The position numbers and the translations under genes are program-made. Source: Ailurus styani (taxonomy: Eukaryota > Chordata > Mammalia > Carnivora > Ailuridae). From it: DNA of 64,000 nucleotides. Of the stretch, positions 57,301-64,000 are shown one piece after another. Position 1 is the stretch's first letter. The number at the start of each line of letters is the position of its first letter. Under the pieces are notes generated by a model. The model ran no database searches. It worked only from the letters and a program-made list of their open reading frames with translations, and was not told the origin of the DNA. The DNA lies in assembly GCA_002007465.1 (NCBI GenBank), contig LNAC01000346.1, forward strand, positions 2,454,663 to 2,518,662, read 5' to 3'.

Positions 57301-59011
57301 TTTTAAGTCGTTGGATTATAAGTCACTAATAAACAGTAGAATTCAAAGTGAAAAAGGAGGGATGAGTTGAGTTCACCCTATTTATTAATATTTGATGCTT
57401 TGCAAACGACTTACTCTCCGTGAATTGTAATCCAAGGTTAACATTCCTATCTCACAGCAATAGGTGAGAAATATTGTAGCGATGCTTTGGGTAGCAACGG
57501 ATACATAATAGATACTCAGTGAATGGTAACCTTCTCTCTCTTTTTAAATTTTTTTTAACTTAATACCTGAGGAAAAAAGATGCTATTCCTTAAATAAAGG
57601 CTTTTATGTAATGACCATGGGACAAAATTGGTCTCATGAATTTGAACCACTAAATGTCATTTTGAAAAAAATAATAATTATGAGTGATAGAAAGTCTCAT
57701 AAATATTTTAAAAATTGTAATACAAATATAGTTCACTAACAAGTAATATTATAGTTTGCTAACAAATAACACTATAATAACACAAAACTATTAAGTTTTG
57801 TAGTAATAGTAATGTGATAGATATCTTACCGAATTATCTTCTCAAATGCATAGTAAAATTGAAACTGGGATAAGTATCAGAGGTTGCCAGTTTTATTTCA
57901 TTATTTTTTTAAAATAGCTTTTGGGCAAATAGTATTATTTACCAGTAATTCTTCTTCATGACATTCACATTCATAACCTTAATTAATTGGTTCTCACTTA
58001 AAAGTCAGAATCACTTGGTGATAATTTTTAGGTCAGAAAATTTTTTTACTTCCCAAATTACTTCCTAAAATAATTTCTTTTTAGATTCCTGACTGGGTTT
58101 GGATGGACCAGGATAAAAGTCTCACAAAAAGCATGTTCCACCAATGGTCAAATATAAGGACAGTTTACTTTGGAATTTAGAGGATAAAATATTGATTTTC
58201 CTTTTTAAACAGATAAAGGTGTGGTGTAGTGTCAAAAACTCAGTGGTTTATATTCAAATTGGAAAATAAAAGTTTCAATTTACAAAATTATATATCAGTT
58301 TGGATATAAAAATATGATATGTCCAACTATATACAGAGAATATTCCTTTTGCTTATTTCTTTTACAAACCCATTAGGCTCAGAAAATCTTTCCAAATAAC
58401 CAGACTTGTAATTTATAATGCCCCTGATTTAATTGTTAAAAACATGGATGGATAAAAAGGAAAAGAACATAAATTACTCAAGCTGAAGTTTTTTTCAAGC
58501 TGAACTTTCTTAAACAATAATATTGTGCTTTTATACTGGGTACATTAAATGTAATAATAATCACAATAAATACAATTAATTATATATTGTTTTAAATATT
58601 TCATACTATTTCAAATTTTTTCAAAAATACTGGCTAAGTTTGTATTATGAATTTACATATTTGAAGCACTTAGTGTTCGAAGCGTGTAACGAAAATGAAA
58701 ATAATGTTTACACAAAATAACCCTTGAAACACTCCTTCAAAGATCCATAAAACATAAGAGTATATATATTTTCTTACCAAAAATACTATGGAATATTGAG
58801 ATGGGTTTGGAGTAGATTTAGATTTCCTGACATGCTCATTAAAGTTACATGGCTGTTTGGTTTTAATGGCTGGAAGAGTTTCTCTCTTACTCTGTATTTC
58901 TTTCTGCCAACAGCATATAACTTAAATGTATGATTTTTATACTTTCATAGCAGTAGCTCTAGTGCTCTGTTTTTTTGTACTATTCTAGTTGATACTGAAA
59001 GGTGGTGAAAC
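57301..59011. other. Non-coding AT-rich stretch
   Basis: About 1.7 kb of unique sequence, no frame worth noting. Repeated TAATA/ACTAACAA words near 57,720-57,780 (acaagtaatattatagtttg, aacaaataacactataataa). Confidence 0.6.
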
Positions 59012-59024
59012 AGAATTTATCCCA

Positions 59025-59128
59025 GGAATGCCTGGCGGGCTCAGTCAGTTATGCATCCAACTCTTCATCTCAGCTCAGTTCTTAATCTCAGGGTCGTGAG
59101 TTCAAGCCTCAAGTTGGGGGGGAAAAAA
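59025..59128 (+). mobile_element. Head-only CAN-SINE (tRNA-related part plus A-tail)
   Basis: Only the tRNA-Lys-derived region is present (gcctggcgggctcagtcagt, tcttaatctcagggtcgtga, gttcaagcctcaagttgggg), followed at once by a short A-run. The CT-rich body is absent. The target duplication agaatttatccca / agaatttatacca (59,012-59,024 and 59,129-59,141, one mismatch) shows that it inserted in this short form. Confidence 0.85.
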
Positions 59129-59141
59129 AGAATTTATACCA

Positions 59142-59720
59142 AATTTCAGAAATCAGATAAAATCTAAAAGCAAATTAAAAAAACATGCAACTCTTTGCTC
59201 TCCTCCAGGATCACAGCCCCGATTTTGACTCTCCTAATGGTCTGCAGGAAACTGAAATTCATTCCCACTGATAAGATATGCATTCTTAGCTTTATAAAAT
59301 GTTTTGCTTGTTTGAAAAGTGAATTTGAGTGATATTAATATTTGTGACACAGTATGCTTCACAATCCATCCTTATAAATAATGTAACTCAATTATTCTGA
59401 CCCTATGCAAAATATTAGTAATTACTTCTTTTCATATAAAATATCAGAAGTTATTTGAGATAACATTTTCCATATACTAAAAGTGTGTTGTGAATATATC
59501 TCAAATTAACCACTTCAGTGATATGACAATTGAATGTGTGTTTAGATGATTTTGGAAACATTGTGTGAGTCCATTCGTTCAGATAAAGTACTAGTCAGAT
59601 TTGGGGGAGTTTTTTGGATTATATAGTTGAATAAGCACTTAAGAATAGTTTATGTTCTCAGTCAGTTATAATTGTGTCCAAACTAAATATCAAAGATAAT
59701 GTAAAATCAAATGCCATGGG

Positions 59721-59722
<2 letters not shown>
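59142..59722. other. Non-coding stretch
   Basis: Unique sequence, no gene. Confidence 0.6.

Positions 59723-59761
<39 letters not shown>
59723..59761. repeat. (GT)n microsatellite
   Basis: About 19 uninterrupted GT units. Confidence 0.96.
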
Positions 59762-59762
<1 letters not shown>

Positions 59763-59795
59763 TATCACGGTCTGTCCATAAACAGAATTCTTTCC

Positions 59796-60007
59796 GGGGG
59801 TGCCTGGATGGCTCAGTTAGTTAAGTGGCCGCCTTCAGCTCAGGTCATGATCCCAGAGTCCTGGGATCCAGCCCTGTATCAGACTCCCTGTTCAGTAGGG
59901 AGCCTGCTTCTCCCTCTTCCTCTGCCTGCCACTTCCCATGCTTGTGCTTTCTGTCAAATAAAGAAATTAAATAAGTAAGTAAGTAAATAAATAAATAAAT
60001 AAATAAG
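59796..60007 (+). mobile_element. CAN-SINE with microsatellite tail
   Basis: Plus-strand copy from gggggtgcctggatggctca; the tail has grown into (AAGT)n and (AAAT)n (59,966-60,005). No convincing target duplication. Confidence 0.92.
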
Positions 60008-60759
60008 CAAAAGAATCCCACATAATCCTTTCTTGTAGAGGTCTCCTCTAAGTACCCTATTTAAAATTGTTTCCCCCAGAGAAGTCTGAAACACACTTCT
60101 TTTTCAAATATTTTCTTCATATCTCTCATATCAGTATTGGGTGTTTTGTCTTTGTGAGAATGTGTGCATGTGTGTGTCATGTGGTCCTTTAAAGGGAGAC
60201 CAGTATGTTGCAATTGATGATTCTGTTCCCAGTTTCCTACCCTTTATAGGCAAAGAAATGGAGTTCAACTTCCAGCTAATACTTTTCTAATGCCTTTTAT
60301 GTGCCCAGCACTTACAGATGCTGAAAATCAGCAGTAAACAAAACAAAGTAAGAATAACAAAGAGCAAAGTAATTACACATGTAAAAATAAACATTAATTA
60401 AAAGCCTATTCTTAATTTAATTATTTATACCATCATGGGGTCATGGATGAAATTTTTAATGTTTGAATGTAATAGTTTATTTTACTTGGCATTTATCTGC
60501 AAAATTCTAATTTAGATATGAGGAAAGAACAAGAGAAAATGAATAAGAATAAGATGAAGGGGAAGGAAGTGAAAAAGAAAGAAAATAAAGAAGAAGGAGG
60601 GAGAGGAGAGAGTTGAAGTGAAATGAGCCAAAACTATTTTTTGTCCCAGTAAAACATTAGGTTTAAATATCTTTTTAATACCAATAGGTAAATGGTTTTG
60701 TTTTCCTCCCCCACCTCTTTATACATTTTATCTGTCCCCTAAATAATGTTATCCTCATA
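60008..60759. other. Non-coding stretch with purine tract
   Basis: A possible L2/MIR trace at 60,290-60,350 (atgtgcccagcacttacaga, gcagtaaacaaaacaaagta). A purine-rich tract is listed separately. No gene. Confidence 0.5.
60517..60620. repeat. Polypurine (GA-rich) low-complexity tract
   Basis: Almost pure A/G with a few T over about 100 bases (ggggaaggaagtgaaaaaga, gaagaaggagggagaggaga). Confidence 0.85.
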
Positions 60760-62190
60760 TATTTTTCTCATATATATTGAGGACTAGTTTGCATAATACA
60801 AATCCACCCATTTTAAGTGTATAGTGTCATTGAATTGTGATGGTAAATGTAATGATAAATGTATAGTCATATAACCTGTCCCACGATCAAGAAAGGAAAA
60901 TGTCCTTTCACCTGAAATACTTTGTGCCCCTTTGCAGTCTATCCTCTCGCCCAACCCTTAGCCCCAGACAACCACTACTCTTTTTCTTTTATAGTAGTTA
61001 GTTTGATTGAATAGGGTTGGCTATAGGTAGTTGGGTAAATAGGAGTGTTACTGTGGTCATGTGGTATATATTTGTTAACTTTAGTAGATACTGCTATGTG
61101 CCAAAGTGGTTATAACATTTTATATTCCAACCAACAGTATATGAAAGTTCTAGTAGTTCCATATTTTTACCTACAGTTGGTATTATAAAACTTTTAGATT
61201 TAACACTAAGCTTGTCTTTTTGTGCTTGCATTTCCTCGATAACTGGAGGTGCTGAGTATTTTCATGTGCTTATCAATCATTGTATACCTTCTTGTGTGAA
61301 GTGTCTGTTCAGATTCCTTGCCATTTTTATTCATCTGTTTCAGTAAGTGGATTATCTTCTTAGTACTAAGTCGTAAGAGTTGTTTCATATTCTGCCTATA
61401 AGCTCTGTCAGATACATGATGTGCAATTGGAGTATTTAATCCATTAACATTTGTTGTAATATTTACTATAAATTTTGAATTTATCTACCATTTTATTGAG
61501 TTTTCTTCATGTCTTCTGTGCTTCCCCCACCCTTTTCTTATTGACTTTTTGGGGGGGACTTATTTTAGTATTTTTTAGAATTCTAATTTAATTTTCCTAT
61601 TGTCCTTATTCCTATACTTTGTGTAACTTTTAGCAGTTACATAGGGACTATAGTATATAATTTTAACTTTCCATGTTTCATGGGCAGTGAATATTCTATT
61701 GATTTATGTATAATATATAAATCTAGTCAATATTTAAGTCCATATCTGGTTTATTTCAGTGTTATTTTCTTTTCTCCTGGAAGTATGCTCCTTTTTTAAA
61801 AATTCTGATTCTTGTATAATCAGTAATTTTGACTATATCCTGGACATAGTGAATATTAACTTGTGAAACTTGTGAACTGAATATTTTCTCAGATAAGTTT
61901 TGTTCCTTTTGTTTAGCTGGCAGATATCTTTGTAGGTCTTGAACTGCATAGTCTGTTGCCTGAGCAGGTGCTGTGACCTAAATTCACATTTCTTGTCTCT
62001 TGTTGAGATACCTTGAGTCTGTCCTGTATATACATAATTTCAGGATCATTCAGAAATGGGAACAAAGTTCAAAAGTCCAATTTTGTTTTGTTTTTCTATC
62101 TCGATATTCCCCCACTTTTTTTTTTTTAAGCAGTTACACTTCTCCTGGCTTCAGGTTTTTACCCTACCCCTCAACCTCCCTACTACCCCT
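60760..62190 (-). mobile_element. Very old LINE-1 remnant (3' end plus an upstream part)
   Basis: 60,770-61,425 follows the antisense order of an old L1 3' region (acccattttaagtgtatagt, agacaaccactactcttttt, tgttcagattccttgccatt). At about 61,426 it switches to words typical of the 5' half of ORF2 or upstream (gagtatttaatccattaaca, ttattgagttttcttcatgt, agcagttacatagggactat). This implies a large internal deletion, or two different old L1 pieces side by side. Confidence 0.6.
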
Positions 62191-63869
62191 CAGGACTTTT
62201 GTTTGTTTACTTTATGCACCTTTATGTTGAAACTTAACCCCAGACTAAAAACTGTAAAATCTGAAACTCATTTCTTTTAGAAATGTGCATTTCTCGTGGC
62301 TTAAGGTAGTTTTTGGTTTTGTGTATTTTACTTTTGGCAGATTACTAATTAGGAAAGTTCTAACCTCATCATTTTAATTATAAGTGATGTACTTTCTATT
62401 CTTCCTTGTAGTGTGTGCACTACACTGATCTAGACTGAACCCAAGAATCCCACTTTGAAAGAAGTAACTGAGTTCCATTAGCAGGAGAATAACTGGGTAT
62501 ATACATTTCTAGTCATATACACAGCATTAAGGAATTGAGGAAGGAGAACCACAACACATTTGTTCCTGCTATTAGAAATGATTCAATCCTTGCTGAAAAT
62601 TTCTTTGACTTGGAATTCTGGCATTCCATTTATATAAAGATGCTTCCACCTCAAATTTCTGGTGGAATACATTTATCTTATAACATCCAGTAAAATTTAA
62701 GGAATGATGCCATATTACTAGCTTTCAAAACGTGGAGTATATAAAACAGATGCCTGAAGCACACCGATACATCCATTGTGAATACCAGGCTGTCACCACA
62801 CCTCCGGCACATCTCCTCCAGGCTCTGCTTCATCTGTCATTGTTAATACATTTCATTTTATAAAGAAATAAAGCAGAGCAGACCATGCTCCTGAATACAT
62901 TTTCCTGTTTAGGGGCCTCGAATGTGCTTCCATTATTATTTTAAGGAATTAACACAGAGTATCAGGCAGTTTCTGACTCAAAGAGCAGTTTTAATGTTTT
63001 CTCTCATGTTACCGTATCTCTGGCATGCAGATGATAAAAAAAGGTCCACATTCCAGATAAACCTTTGAACAATTCCTTGAAATGAACGTATGCCTGTTGA
63101 AGAGAGCTGTCATTTCCCTCTCATCTCTTGGGTAGCAAGGTTTGGGAGGTCTCCTTTCAGATTAACTCTAGAGGACTACATTTGTTGCTCATATGGTCTC
63201 AGTTTACTGATTTGGGAGCATGTGTGCTGCAAGTGTCTACCAGCTTGAAGCACTGACAGATCTGCAATTCCAAGTGAGTTTTAAAATTCTGAATATTCTA
63301 TTTTGCTTAATAAGACTTTCACCATGAAGACAGCAGCCACCCACATACTCAAAGAGGGTAACGTGAAGATGCGGCCTCTGCAACTGAAGTTTTGTTAATG
63401 TGGGATCACTTCATTTCAGCCTTAGGTTTTGAAGAAAAATTACACCAGCTTGTTACAGTGGTTCTGAAATGTGGTGAATTGTAGAAATTTTTACAAAGAT
63501 ACTTCTCACAAAGACCTTGCTATTTGATTAACTAGCATTGCTCTGGTTATTGACTTCAAAAATAAGTGGATGCACTTCCCAATTTATGTTATGAAGTTAA
63601 CGGAGACCTGGTGCCAGAACTTGATATTATAAGAAAAGAAAATAATAAGCTAATATTGCATCATAAATATAAATGTAAACATACTTAACAAGATATTACA
63701 AATTGGATCAAGCAGTATATAAATTGGATAATCATCACAGCCCATTGGGATTATCCCCCAAATTTAATAAAAATCAAAATAATAACCCTCATCAATTGAA
63801 TTAGAGAGAAAGGCCATTTGTAATCTCAATGGTTAAAAAAACAGCATCTCTTTATAATATTAAAATTAA
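62191..63869. other. Unique non-repeat stretch
   Basis: About 1.7 kb with no recognised transposon and somewhat higher complexity than other unique parts (for example 62,760-63,260). No credible ORF, splice pair or RNA seen. Confidence 0.5.
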
Positions 63870-64000
63870 GGGCGCCTGGGTGGCTCAGTGGGTTAAAGCC
63901 GCTGCCTTCGGCTCAGGTCATGATCCCAGGGTCCTGGGATCGAGGCCCGCATCGGGCTCTCTGCTCTGCAGGGAGCCTGCTTCCTCCTCTCTCCTCTCTC
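63870..64000 (+). mobile_element. CAN-SINE, young, cut by the window end
   Basis: Starts gggcgcctgggtggctcagt with intact CpGs; same subtype as 46,443 and 56,135. The tail and right target duplication are beyond the window. Confidence 0.95.

Noticed and set aside
63255..63285. Splice-donor-like ccaagtgagt
   Set aside because: No matching acceptor, reading frame or downstream exon could be found; single donor-like sites are frequent.
1..64000. Bacterial or phage systems (operons, CRISPR, integrases, Shine-Dalgarno starts)
   Set aside because: Carnivore SINEs, L1, MIR, L2 and MaLR throughout show nuclear mammalian DNA; no array of spaced repeats and no dense coding region exist.

Overview
The window is nuclear DNA from a mammal, almost certainly a caniform carnivore and probably a mustelid. 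The main evidence is 25 copies of the tRNA-derived carnivore SINE (CAN-SINE/SINEC): a tRNA-Lys-like head, a CT-rich body and an AATAAA-type A-tail. Several share a subfamily form that I associate with weasel-family genomes; the species cannot be fixed from sequence alone. The DNA is AT-rich. I found no protein-coding gene, exon, tRNA gene, rRNA gene, CRISPR array or any bacterial-style operon. Every long open reading frame is either a LINE-1 relic or runs by chance through repeats.

Layout. 1-706 is the antisense view of a LINE-1 5'UTR whose body lies off the left edge. 707-2735 is an older L1 (minus). 3430-5137 is an old L1 3' end (plus) carrying two SINEs. 5.1-12.4 kb is mostly unique DNA with MIR fragments, three SINEs and one MaLR-type LTR. 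12,425-20,565 is the most structured part: an old L1 (minus) split by a second, nearly complete L1 (minus, 12,537-18,902) that lies between 16-bp target duplications and has itself received another L1 fragment and four SINEs, two of them stacked. 24.65-25.53 kb and 25.84-27.58 kb are two more L1s, the second containing an inserted L1 tail and a SINE. 33.3-37.4 kb is two further old L1s with three SINEs and a one-base assembly gap (N at 35,648) flanked by a duplicated 71-72 bp sequence. 37.4-46.4 kb has no CAN-SINE and little L1 but several very old LTR, MIR and unresolved repeats. 46.4-64 kb holds nine CAN-SINEs, all on the plus strand, plus L2, MIR and L1 3'-end remnants. The last SINE is cut by the window edge.

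Functionally this looks like intergenic or deep intronic sequence shaped by layered retrotransposition. L1 copies supplied the retrotransposition machinery when active, and the CAN-SINEs used it, as shown by target-site duplications and A-tails. I see no sign of a novel gene system. The items most worth a second look are the false duplication at the N, the L1-in-L1 nest, the L1 5' end at the left edge and the young SINE insertions. Repeat family names come from sequence recognition, without a database search.
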